Shown in pieces: positions 1-6,126 of a stretch of DNA of 13,529 nucleotides. This stretch comes from DATCZS01 sp036525795 (GTDB lineage Bacteria > Actinomycetota > Acidimicrobiia > Spongiisociales > ZC4RG35): contig DATCZS010000076.1 in NCBI GenBank assembly GCA_036525795.1, positions 1 through 13,529 on the forward strand. Direction: 5' to 3'. Within the stretch, counting starts at the first letter, position 1, and every line of letters begins with the position of its first letter. The notes beneath the pieces are model-generated. The model searched no databases. It saw nothing but the letters and a program-made list of their open reading frames with translations, and was not told where the DNA came from. Both the position numbers and the translations under genes were made by a program.

Positions 1-93
1 GGAGAAGGCGCGCAGGAAATCGATGTAGCGGTCGCGAGCAGCGCTGATCTGTGAGGTCCCGCTCTCCGTTGCCTGCTCGCCCCGGTTTTCCAT
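1..93 (-). CDS. Acyltransferase 3 family membrane protein, N-terminal fragment
   Basis: Only the first 31 codons lie in the window; the gene runs off the left edge. From an ATG at 93-91 the reading gives a short hydrophilic leader followed by ARDRYIDFLRAFS. This RDRY-IDFLRA motif is the characteristic start of acyltransferase-3 (OafA/YrhL-like) proteins, integral membrane enzymes that move acetyl or other acyl groups onto cell-surface sugars or lipids; here it would sit at residues 20-31, just before the first membrane helix. No Shine-Dalgarno precedes the ATG, but TTGACC (128-123), a 17-bp spacer and CATCGT (105-100) lie 6 nt before it, so a leaderless transcript is possible. The frame stays open upstream, so a slightly earlier start is not excluded. 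Family call is from a short motif only. Confidence 0.6.
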   Translation of the reverse strand, partial: MENRGEQATESGTSQISAARDRYIDFLRAFS

Positions 94-334
94 GGGTGCA
101 CGATGCGTTACGCGACGGGTTCGGTCAATGGGGGATTGCCCTGAACGGCGGCTCCGGAGGAACGGACACGCTCGCTTCGGCATCGACCCCGTCGTTCGCG
201 AGCGCGCGTTTTCTCTGCGACGGCGGGCATGCCGTTCATCGCCCCGATCCTTCCGCCGACGAGGCGTTGCGCAGCGAACGACTGCCGGAGAGTCAGGAGG
301 GACCGAAGGCTTGCCCTCGGGGCGATGAGACCGG
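94..334. other. Intergenic region between hydrolase and acyltransferase genes
   Basis: About 240 bp between the end of the hydrolase gene and the acyltransferase start, both on the minus strand. I see no convincing gene. The hydrolase stop codon lies in the loop of a small perfect inverted repeat (GACCGG 329-334, CCGGTC 339-344), too short to call a terminator with confidence. The acyltransferase promoter candidate is at 100-128. Confidence 0.5.
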
Positions 335-2113
335 TCAGCCGGTCACGGCGTGTGTGGAGCTGCGCGGGATCACCGGCACGAGCAGGAACGCCTCGCGCCC
401 GCCGCCCGAGGAGAGTGTCACCCGGTTGTCGAAGATCGCCGACGGTCGGTTGTCCGGGTCGTTGTGGGTCATCCCCCCGGTCCCCCTGGTGGCGTAGTGG
501 AAGAGCTTGCCGAACTCGTCGAGCGGTCCGGTGTACTCGTAGTCCTTGCCCCGAATGGTGAACGCCAGCCACCATCCGGCCGGCACCACGATCGACGAGG
601 CAACGATCTCGACGTCGCACTCGTAGACATCCCCGGGAGTGAGCGGCTCGGTCCGGTCGTGGGGGTGGTACGGCCGCCAGAAGGTCGTCTTCTCGGGGTC
701 GAGCGCCCGATGGGACGCCCGCAGCCAGCCGAATGCGATCGGCGTGTTGGGGTCGGTCGACCCCATGAAGGTGACCTCGTTGTCGTTGGGGTCGAACAGA
801 CGAACGACGCAGAACAGGTCGGCGTCGGACGTGGATGACGACACGAACAGCTTGGATGCCATCGGCCCTGTGATCTCCAGCGGCTCGCCCTGCGGTTCGA
901 GCCAGAACGTGACCCCGTCGCCCATTGCGTCGTAGGTGAGCGAGGTCTCCTCGGTGGGCGGCTCGGTGACGAGTTTCAGATTGGCGCAGTCGAGGTAGAG
1001 CTTCGTCCACTCGGTGCGGGCGATCGGCCACTCCTGTTCGAACCGCAGCTCGAAACGCTCCCCCGGATGACGGATGTTGAGGGTCACGGGCGGAGTCTTC
1101 TCCCAGCCGTTGTCGATGCCCTTCAGGAAGTGGTCGAAGAACCGCTTCTGCAGGTCGAGCCCGTAGCCCGAGGAGAACAGAGACCAGTGGGAGTCGCCGT
1201 GGGCCTCCAGCCACTTCTGTTTCGACGATGCCTCCAGGTAGCCGTTGTAGTTGCCGCGCGGATGGATGCCGGCTCCACCCCAGTTGGCACAGGACAGCAG
1301 GGGAACCTCGACCTTCGACAGGTCGGGGGTGCGTTCCTTGTGCCAGTCGTCGCACAGCGGGTGCTGTTTCAACATCTCGTGGGCGTTGCGCCGATTGGCG
1401 GCCAACTGTTCGTCGGCGAGGGTGACAGGACCGGCCACCGATTCGCCGGTGTTCGGGTTCATGGCGGCGTTGTCGCCCCGGCCGTACTGGATGTTCACCA
1501 CCTGGTGCTTGGCCCACCGCTCGCGGAACTGGCTGAGGATGCCTCCGTGATACCCCGAGTCGCGGTAGGTGTCGTTGCCGCCCTCCCACGGGATGATGGC
1601 GGTCAGGTGCGGGGGGTGCATGGCCGCCACCCGCCACTGGTTGCGGGCGTAATAGGAGATGCCCAGCATGCCGACCTTGCCGCTGCTCCACTCGGCGGTC
1701 CCTGCCCATTCGATGCACTGGTAGAGGTCTTCGATCTCTCGGGGCGAGTCGGGTTCCATGATCCCGGGCGACCAGCCGGCCCCACGCGAGTCCACCCTGA
1801 CGACGGCGTAGCCGTGTGGCACCCAGCGTTCGGGGTCGGTGACTTCCCAGTTCTGGTACTTGTTCGTCGACCCTTCGAGGATCTCGGGGTGGTCGGCCAC
1901 CATCTTGTTCCACTGCTTGGCGTAGCCCTCCTGGTAGGCGACGCCCTTGCCGTAGATCCCGTACGTGAGGATCACCGGGTAGCGGCCGTCCTCGATCGGG
2001 CGGAAGACATCGGCTCGCAACACGAGTCCATCGTCCATCTCGATGGGCTGATGCCAGGTGATCCGCATCCCATCGCGAATCTCGGTGCGTGCTTCGACCA
2101 CGGGCTCTGTCAT
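335..2113 (-). CDS. CocE/NonD-family hydrolase (X-Pro dipeptidyl-peptidase-like)
   Basis: A 592-residue alpha/beta hydrolase of the CocE/NonD/PepX group, serine esterases or acyl-peptidases that cleave esters or amides of small organic substrates. The N-terminal part carries the usual start (strand entering DVFRP at 35-39, then a VILTYGIYGKG segment) and the nucleophile elbow G-I-S-Y-Y with Ser153. The acid position normally found in a GGWYD-like motif reads C-A-N-W-G-G (275-280) and contains no Asp; His309 in HGDSHW is the likely catalytic base. The C-terminal third (about 345-585) is the jelly-roll domain typical of the X-Pro dipeptidyl-peptidase C-terminal family. No signal peptide, so probably cytoplasmic. 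I chose ATG 2113 because GGGGAG lies 5-6 nt upstream; a GTG at 2143 in the same frame is weaker. Actual substrate cannot be read from the sequence. Confidence 0.88.
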   Translation of the reverse strand: MTEPVVEARTEIRDGMRITWHQPIEMDDGLVLRADVFRPIEDGRYPVILTYGIYGKGVAYQEGYAKQWNKMVADHPEILEGSTNKYQNWEVTDPERWVPHGYAVVRVDSRGAGWSPGIMEPDSPREIEDLYQCIEWAGTAEWSSGKVGMLGISYYARNQWRVAAMHPPHLTAIIPWEGGNDTYRDSGYHGGILSQFRERWAKHQVVNIQYGRGDNAAMNPNTGESVAGPVTLADEQLAANRRNAHEMLKQHPLCDDWHKERTPDLSKVEVPLLSCANWGGAGIHPRGNYNGYLEASSKQKWLEAHGDSHWSLFSSGYGLDLQKRFFDHFLKGIDNGWEKTPPVTLNIRHPGERFELRFEQEWPIARTEWTKLYLDCANLKLVTEPPTEETSLTYDAMGDGVTFWLEPQGEPLEITGPMASKLFVSSSTSDADLFCVVRLFDPNDNEVTFMGSTDPNTPIAFGWLRASHRALDPEKTTFWRPYHPHDRTEPLTPGDVYECDVEIVASSIVVPAGWWLAFTIRGKDYEYTGPLDEFGKLFHYATRGTGGMTHNDPDNRPSAIFDNRVTLSSGGGREAFLLVPVIPRSSTHAVTG

Positions 2114-2222
2114 GGTGGCTCCCCGGGAGACGGCACCGGACACTAACTCGCACTTCTGGCCGACGTGTGGGAACGCCTTGCCTGCGCCAGTCCGAGGCCA
2201 CCGCCCACGTGACCGCCTCCGA

Positions 2223-2298
2223 TGGTGGTCAGGGACGGCGTCGATCCGTCGACCTCCGGTTTTTCAGACCGGCGCTCTACCAACTGAGCTACCTGACC
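2223..2298 (-). tRNA. tRNA-Phe (anticodon GAA)
   Basis: 76 nt including an encoded CCA. The acceptor stem GGTCAGG pairs fully with CCTGACC, discriminator A. D stem GCTC/GAGC, anticodon stem CCGGT/ACCGG with loop CTGAAAA (anticodon at 2265-2263), T stem GACGG/CCGTC. The T loop begins A-T-C rather than the usual T-T-C, a tolerated variant. It is the second gene of a two-tRNA transcript read from the promoter at 2463-2491. Confidence 0.95.
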
Positions 2299-2304
2299 AT
2301 GTCA

Positions 2305-2336
2305 ACACATCGGGACCCTTGCGGGTCCCAATGTGT
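2305..2336 (-). repeat. Strong hairpin filling the spacer between two tRNA genes
   Basis: ACACAT-C-GGGACCC (2305-2318) is the inverted match of GGGTCCC-A-ATGTGT (2323-2336) with a single internal mismatch and a 4-nt loop. It occupies 32 of the 39 nt between tRNA-Asp and tRNA-Phe. There is no T-run, so it is more likely a precursor-processing structure than an intrinsic terminator; a read-through-limiting role cannot be excluded. Confidence 0.7.
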
Positions 2337-2337
2337 G

Positions 2338-2415
2338 TGGCGGGGATGACGAGATTTGAACTCGCGACCTCCGGCTTGACAGGCCGGCGTGAACTCCAGG
2401 CTTCACCACACCCCC
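2338..2415 (-). tRNA. tRNA-Asp (anticodon GTC)
   Basis: 78 nt including an encoded CCA. Acceptor stem GGGGGTG pairs with CATCCCC (one G-T wobble), discriminator G. D stem GTGA/TCAC with a 10-nt loop, anticodon stem CCGGC/GCCGG with loop CTGTCAA (anticodon at 2380-2378), T stem GCGAG/CTCGT (one G-T wobble) with loop TTCAAAT. First gene of the tRNA operon; the predicted transcription start lies about 40 nt upstream. Confidence 0.95.
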
Positions 2416-2462
2416 GAGTTGTCCTCGACGCCAACCAGATCGGTGGCACGGGACGCGCCGGC

Positions 2463-2491
2463 AGTATATGAGGGCCGCCCGATCCCGACAA
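2463..2491 (-). promoter_or_regulatory. Promoter of the tRNA-Asp/tRNA-Phe operon
   Basis: On the minus strand TTGTCG (2491-2486) and TATACT (2468-2463) are separated by exactly 17 bp, a good housekeeping sigma-factor promoter. It is the clearest -35/-10 pair in the window and points at the tRNA-Asp gene. Its -35 overlaps the loop and descending arm of the hairpin that follows the SARP gene. Confidence 0.75.
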
Positions 2492-2512
2492 TCCGGAGGT
2501 CGGCTCGGGCGG
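2475..2512 (-). terminator. Hairpin directly after the SARP stop codon
   Basis: Starting at the first base after the stop codon, the minus strand reads CCGCCCGA (2512-2505), one base, CCGAC, a 9-nt loop, GTCGG, two bases, TCGGGCGG (2482-2475). That is an 8-bp outer and a 5-bp inner perfect stem with a small asymmetric interior loop. No U-run follows, as is common for terminators in high-GC actinobacteria, so function is inferred from position and stem strength. Confidence 0.5.
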
Positions 2513-3307
2513 TCAGCGATCGGGGGTCGACCCGATCGCCGTCCCTTCGTGTCTGGCGAGACGGGCGACGTGGGGTGGCACCTCGTCGATGATCTGCTGT
2601 TCGAGTTCGCGTAGTTCGCGGCTCGGTTCCAAACCCACGTCGCCCAGCACGCGTTCCAGACGGCGCAGCGCTCGAAGTGCCTCCACCCGGCGGCCGTCTC
2701 GCGTGAGGCCATCGGCCAGCAGGTACCAGAGACGTTCCCGGTATGGGTTCTCTTCGACCAGGTTCGCCAACAGAGGCACCGCCCGTGCCGTGCGGCCCAG
2801 TTCGATCTCGGCCTGGACGCGGATCTCGATGGTGCTCAGCCGGAGTTCCACCAGCCGGCGCGCCGTGGACTGAAGGAAGGGGAGGTCGCCCAGGACACCG
2901 AACGGCTCGCCTCGCCACAGACCCATCGCCTGGGTGGCGGCGGAGAGCGCCGCCCGGGGATCGGAGGGCAGCAGGCTCTCGGCGGTGAGCGTCATCCGCT
3001 CGAACCGGACTGCATCGATCGCCTCGGGGACGACGTCCAGCTGATACCAGCCGTCACCGGATCGCAGCCGGTCCTGTCCCAGAACTGCCCGCAGCCTGGA
3101 GATGTGGGATTGGAGGTCGGTCTCTGCCGCCGCCGGCTGATCGTCTCCCCAGACATCGGCGATCAAACGGTCGACAGGAACGGCGTGTCCGACGTCGAGC
3201 ACGAGGGCGGCCAGCAACGACTGGGGTCGGGCACCACCGATGTGCTCGATGCGGCCATCCACCTCGAGCTCAATGGGCCCCAGGATTCGAATCTCGATCG
3301 ACGACAC
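2513..3307 (-). CDS. SARP/AfsR-type transcriptional regulator (wHTH + BTAD)
   Basis: A 264-residue transcription factor of the small SARP class (Streptomyces antibiotic regulatory protein family). Residues about 3-92 form the OmpR-like winged-helix DNA-binding domain (RILGPIELEVDG, then the ARPQSLLAALVLDVG and LQSHISRLRAVLG segments). Residues about 98-243 are the helical bacterial transcriptional activator domain, including the ALSAATQAMGLWRGEPF and ENPYRERLWYLLADGL blocks. The NB-ARC and TPR parts of large AfsR proteins are absent. Start: GTG at 3307 has AGAAGGA 6 nt upstream; GTG 3325 is possible but has a poorer ribosome site. Family members usually activate nearby promoters through direct repeats spaced by one helical turn. 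The divergent repeat-protein/NTF2-like pair is the obvious candidate target, by position only. Confidence 0.9.
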   Translation of the reverse strand: MSSIEIRILGPIELEVDGRIEHIGGARPQSLLAALVLDVGHAVPVDRLIADVWGDDQPAAAETDLQSHISRLRAVLGQDRLRSGDGWYQLDVVPEAIDAVRFERMTLTAESLLPSDPRAALSAATQAMGLWRGEPFGVLGDLPFLQSTARRLVELRLSTIEIRVQAEIELGRTARAVPLLANLVEENPYRERLWYLLADGLTRDGRRVEALRALRRLERVLGDVGLEPSRELRELEQQIIDEVPPHVARLARHEGTAIGSTPDR

Positions 3308-3340
3308 GTTTGTTCCTTCTGTCACTTTCTCGCACGCGGG

Positions 3341-3388
3341 TCAAGGGCGCTAGGGGCATTCACCAGTGGGGTGCAAGCCGGTGGCAAG
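3341..3388. promoter_or_regulatory. Candidate SARP operator in the divergent promoter region
   Basis: In the 143-bp region between the SARP gene and the divergent operon, GCAAG occurs at 3373-3377 and 3384-3388, exactly 11 bp apart, with a related TCAAG at 3341-3345. SARP proteins are known to bind short direct repeats with about 11-bp phasing. The match is short and could be chance. Confidence 0.3.
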
Positions 3389-3450
3389 GGGACGCCGAGG
3401 ATCGTCTGACACGCTGGGGGAGTGGAGAGCCCGCGAGAAAGGAGTGGGTC

Positions 3451-4050
3451 ATGACGCTTCTGAGAGAACCCGAGGTTGGTGCCGTCGTGCAGCCGGCCGA
3501 AGAGGTTCTCCAGCGTGAAGCCCCCGCACCCCGCCGGCAATTGCCGGTGCCCGGTCGCATCCATTGGATGGAGTGGCTGGTGGCGGTGGCAGTCCTGGTC
3601 GGAGCGTCGGCGCTGGCGGTGTGGCTGGCACGTGACGATGTGCCCGGCGTGACCGTCGAAGAGACCTCGCCGCTGGTGCTCGGCGCCCGCCTCCTGGACG
3701 GCACGGCATACATCCCGGAGTTCGTCGGTTTGTCCGGCGGTGATCTCCCGGTGGTGGAGTCCTCGCCGCTGGTACTGGGCGTGCGGATGACGGACGGGAC
3801 GGTCTTCGTCCCGGAGTTCGTCGGTTTGTCCGGCGGTGATCTTCCGGTGGTGGAGTCCTCGCCGCTGGTGCTGGGCGTGCGGATGACGGATGGGACGGTG
3901 TTCGTCCCCGAATACGTCGGTTTCAACGGAGGGGACGCTCCGTTCATCGAGGCGTCGCCGTGGATCCTCGGGGCCCGGCACCTCGAAGGCGTGGTGTTCG
4001 TGCCGGAGTACGTCGGCACGTCCGAGACCGAGGTCCCGGACCTGCCCTAG
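3451..4050 (+). CDS. Membrane-anchored protein with four 32-residue tandem repeats, unknown function
   Basis: I do not recognise this 199-residue protein. It has a 40-residue N-terminal segment ending in basic residues, one membrane helix (about 41-60, MEWLVAVAVLVGASALAVWLA-like), then an acidic region made almost wholly of tandem repeats: residues 73-104, 105-136, 137-168 and 169-199. The repeat core is S-P-L-V-L-G-x-R-x-x-D-G-T-x-F-V-P-E-F-V-G followed by a Gly/Asp-rich link; it alternates hydrophobic residues around a DG turn, so a beta-hairpin array is likely. Basic residues before the helix suggest the N terminus is cytoplasmic and the repeats lie outside. AAAGGAG 6-7 nt before the ATG is a strong ribosome site. 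It is the first gene of a two-gene operon, 19 nt before the NTF2-like gene, and divergent from the SARP. Adhesin, envelope scaffold or ligand-binding roles are all possible. Confidence 0.85.
   Translation: MTLLREPEVGAVVQPAEEVLQREAPAPRRQLPVPGRIHWMEWLVAVAVLVGASALAVWLARDDVPGVTVEETSPLVLGARLLDGTAYIPEFVGLSGGDLPVVESSPLVLGVRMTDGTVFVPEFVGLSGGDLPVVESSPLVLGVRMTDGTVFVPEYVGFNGGDAPFIEASPWILGARHLEGVVFVPEYVGTSETEVPDLP
3667..4047 (+). repeat. Tandem 96-bp repeat array, four units
   Basis: Units at 3667-3762, 3763-3858, 3859-3954 and 3955-4047 encode the 32-residue repeats. The stretch from 3715 and its copy from 3811 differ at about four sites over 96 bp, all third codon positions by my count. The outer parts of the array are more diverged. 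This indicates recent duplication of the inner units with the protein sequence kept. Confidence 0.9.
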
Positions 4051-4069
4051 TCGACAAAGGAGGATGTGA

Positions 4070-4567
4070 ATGGCGCAGACGATCGAAAGACCGGCAACAG
4101 CCGTCCCCACCCGAGGTGGCAGGTGGCCCATCGTCGCCCTGGCGGTGATGGTCGTTGCCGCCCTCGGCGCAGGGACCTGGTGGCTCGTCGACGAGTACAC
4201 CGGGGTCGACCGCCAGATCGAGGTGCTGATCGACGACTACCTGCAGGCCTGGGTCGACGGCGACGGAGAGGCTCTGCTGGCCGTGATGACGCCTGGTGGG
4301 CGCCACGTAAGTTCTGGCACACCCGACACCGGGTACAGCGGTGAGGCACTGGCTGCCTTTGTCGAATCCATCGACGCCACGTACGGCTTCACGATGCAGA
4401 CACTCGGCGATCCTGTGATCGTCGAGAGCACCAACTATTACCTAAACGACTACTACCTGGTCTCGCAGCCGGCCGATGGAAGCCTGACGGGAATCGGATT
4501 CAGCCTCTTCCACGTCGTCGAGCGAGACGGCGAGTTGCTGATCTCCTACCACGAGTGGGTGGATTGA
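4070..4567 (+). CDS. Membrane-anchored NTF2-like (SnoaL-type) protein
   Basis: 165 residues: a short basic N-terminal tail, one membrane helix at about 20-40, then a domain at about 46-163 that fits the NTF2-like fold. The opening helix (RQIEVLIDDYLQAWVDGDGE) and the final strand pair (GFSLFHVVERDGELLISYHEW) are typical of this fold. Such domains are either small hydrolase/isomerase-like enzymes or binding modules; no catalytic set is obvious. AAAGGAGG 6 nt before the ATG is an excellent ribosome site. It follows the repeat protein by 19 nt, with the same one-helix topology, so both probably act together outside the membrane. The family assignment rests on pattern, not alignment. Confidence 0.75.
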   Translation: MAQTIERPATAVPTRGGRWPIVALAVMVVAALGAGTWWLVDEYTGVDRQIEVLIDDYLQAWVDGDGEALLAVMTPGGRHVSSGTPDTGYSGEALAAFVESIDATYGFTMQTLGDPVIVESTNYYLNDYYLVSQPADGSLTGIGFSLFHVVERDGELLISYHEWVD

Positions 4568-4605
4568 CCGGAGTAGTCCGGGAGCCGACTGGGACGGCCG
4601 TCAGA

Positions 4606-4635
4606 AGGGGGTGGCACCGCCAGGGCCATCCCCCT
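4606..4635. terminator. Bidirectional terminator-like hairpin between convergent genes
   Basis: GGGGGTGGC (4607-4615) pairs with GCCATCCCCC (4625-4634) around a 9-nt loop, with one bulged T and a closing A-T pair. It sits between the end of the NTF2-like gene and the end of the dehydrogenase gene, the expected place for a shared terminator. A smaller perfect stem, CCGGA-GTAG-TCCGG, lies at 4568-4581 right after the NTF2-like stop. Neither has a T-run. Confidence 0.45.
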
Positions 4636-4659
4636 CTGGGCGATAGGTGACGTCAACTC

Positions 4660-5667
4660 TCATGCGTGCGTCAACGCGACCTTGCCGAGCTGCTTCCCGG
4701 CGTCGAGATGGTGGATGGCAGCGGGGAGATCGGCAAAGTCGAAGACCGTGCTCACCTTCGGTGTGACCGATCCGGCGGCGATCAGCGCCGTCACTTCGGC
4801 GAACTCGGCATGGGTGAACATCGTCGAACCGAGGATCTCGAGCTGTTTGAAGAACAGCACCGGAGCGGTGATCTCGACTTTGGTCCCGCTGGTGGCGCCG
4901 CACACGACCAGTCTTCCCCCGGGGCGGAGGCTTCGGATCGACTGGTCGAACGTGGCCGGTCCGACGCTGTCCACCACCACGTCCATCCTGGCGGGAAGCT
5001 CTTTGGAGAACGCACCGTCGGAGGCGACCGCCGCCACCGCCCCATGCTCGAGGGCCCACGCCCGCTTGTCGTCGGTGCGCGACGTCACCGACACGCGCGC
5101 CCCCATCGCCTGGGCGATCGCCATCGAGGCGGCGGCGACACCCCCTCCGATCCCCACCACCAGCACGTGTTCTCCGGCCCTCACCCTGGCCCGGCGGAGC
5201 ATGCGGTAGGCGGTGCCATAGGCGAGCCCGTACGAGCCCGCCTGTTCCCATGACAGCGTCGCCGGCCGCGGAGACACGTTGCGGGCGGCCACCACCACCT
5301 TGTCGGCCAGCGTGCCGGTCGTGTGCTCTCCGAGGATCTCAAACGACCGGCAGTAGACGATGTCGCCCGCCAGACACTGGGGGCAGGTGCCGCAGGACAC
5401 CGAAGGGTTGACGACCACTTCGTCGCCTTCGGCCACGTTGGCCACCCCCGCCCCGACCGCATCGACGACTCCGGCGCCGTCTGCGCCGGCGATGTGGGGC
5501 AGATGACGTGGGGCGGGCATCCCTCGGGAGACCCAAAGGTCGAGGTGGTTGAGCGCCGAGACGCGTAGATCGACGCGGACCTCACCCGGTCCGGGGATGG
5601 GCTCGTCGACCTCGTCGAGGCGGTAGGACTCGGGTCCGGTGGTGTCGTGGAGCTGCCAGGCGCGCAT
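4660..5667 (-). CDS. Zinc-binding MDR-family dehydrogenase (Zn_ADH_like)
   Basis: A 335-residue medium-chain dehydrogenase/reductase, probably NAD(P)H-dependent alcohol dehydrogenase or quinone reductase-like. The GroES-like N-terminal domain contains ALNHLDLWVSRGMP, typical of the group annotated as Zn_ADH_like1. The structural zinc lobe is intact: C-G-T-C-P-Q-C plus a fourth Cys (residues 92, 95, 98, 106). The catalytic zinc ligands are not: the usual Cys is Asn40 and the GHE motif reads G-A-D. The Rossmann domain follows, with VVGIGGGVAAA near residue 171. I chose ATG 5667 because the family starts MRAW and TACCCT lies 7 nt upstream, suggesting a leaderless start; an in-frame GTG at 5685 behind GAGG is the alternative. 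Divergent from the VOC gene with about 77 bp between. Substrate unknown. Confidence 0.88.
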   Translation of the reverse strand: MRAWQLHDTTGPESYRLDEVDEPIPGPGEVRVDLRVSALNHLDLWVSRGMPAPRHLPHIAGADGAGVVDAVGAGVANVAEGDEVVVNPSVSCGTCPQCLAGDIVYCRSFEILGEHTTGTLADKVVVAARNVSPRPATLSWEQAGSYGLAYGTAYRMLRRARVRAGEHVLVVGIGGGVAAASMAIAQAMGARVSVTSRTDDKRAWALEHGAVAAVASDGAFSKELPARMDVVVDSVGPATFDQSIRSLRPGGRLVVCGATSGTKVEITAPVLFFKQLEILGSTMFTHAEFAEVTALIAAGSVTPKVSTVFDFADLPAAIHHLDAGKQLGKVALTHA

Positions 5668-5674
5668 GGTGTCG

Positions 5675-5680
5675 AGGGTA
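5675..5680 (-). promoter_or_regulatory. Possible leaderless -10 element of the dehydrogenase gene
   Basis: TACCCT on the minus strand, 7 nt before ATG 5667. It matches TANNNT at the distance expected if transcription begins at the start codon. No -35 is visible. The alternative GTG start upstream would rule this out. Confidence 0.35.
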
Positions 5681-5744
5681 GGCACATCGACTGCCTCAGC
5701 GCCGCGGTGCGGCGTATGGTCGAGACAGAGAGACAGGAGCCCCG

Positions 5745-6104
5745 ATGTCGGAGACGCCGATCATCGAGTCGGTGGTGATCAACACCTCTGATCACGATCG
5801 ACTCGTCACCTTCTGGAGCCGGTTGCTGGACGTCGAGGTCGCCCACTCCATTCCGCCGTTCTTCACGTGGCTGCGGCCCCAGCGCGAGGGAGGGATCTCG
5901 ATTGCCATCCAGACGGTTTCCGACCCGACCCCCGGGAGACGCCGTCTCCACCTCGACATGGGCGTGAAGGACATGGGTGCGTCCGTGGCCCGGGTGCTCG
6001 AGCTGGGCGGCTCGCATGTCGAGGAACACGAGATCGAGGGGTTTGCCTGGAAGGTGATGGCCGACCCGGACGGCAACGAGTTCTGCCTCGCTCCCGCCGG
6101 GTGA
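5745..6104 (+). CDS. VOC-family (glyoxalase-like) protein
   Basis: A 119-residue single-chain protein with two beta-alpha-beta-beta-beta halves of the vicinal oxygen chelate fold, closest in pattern to the Glyoxalase_6 group. The second half reads RLHLDMGVKD, then LGGSH, then WKVMADPDGNEFCLAP, the family's hallmark ending; His69 and Glu112 are the likely metal ligands, while a clear ligand in the first strand is not seen. AGGAG lies 5 nt before the ATG. TATGGT at 5715-5720 is a plausible -10. It precedes the thioesterase by 22 nt but that gene seems to have its own promoter. Substrate cannot be assigned; members include lyases, dioxygenases and resistance proteins. Confidence 0.85.
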   Translation: MSETPIIESVVINTSDHDRLVTFWSRLLDVEVAHSIPPFFTWLRPQREGGISIAIQTVSDPTPGRRRLHLDMGVKDMGASVARVLELGGSHVEEHEIEGFAWKVMADPDGNEFCLAPAG

Positions 6105-6114
6105 GACGGCTGGC

Positions 6115-6120
6115 TACGGT
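6115..6120 (+). promoter_or_regulatory. Leaderless -10 element of the thioesterase gene
   Basis: TACGGT lies exactly 6 nt before the GTG at 6127, the spacing at which the transcription start coincides with the start codon. No Shine-Dalgarno is present in this gap. The same geometry is seen at 12304 and 12057. Confidence 0.5.
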
Positions 6121-6126
6121 GGCGCG

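Noticed and set aside
119..253. Short minus-strand frame (about 43 codons from ATG near 253) in the intergenic region before the acyltransferase
   Set aside because: Very Arg-rich, no recognisable motif, and it ends inside the acyltransferase promoter area; not separable from chance.
1067..2146. 359-codon plus-strand frame antisense to the hydrolase
   Set aside because: It mirrors the codons of the real gene and shows no domain of its own.
108..2201. Very long open frame (about 697 codons, minus) overlapping the CocE-type hydrolase in another frame
   Set aside because: The translation is Arg/Pro/His-rich with no domain, while the overlapping frame gives a clear hydrolase with triad residues. 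It is a high-GC shadow frame.
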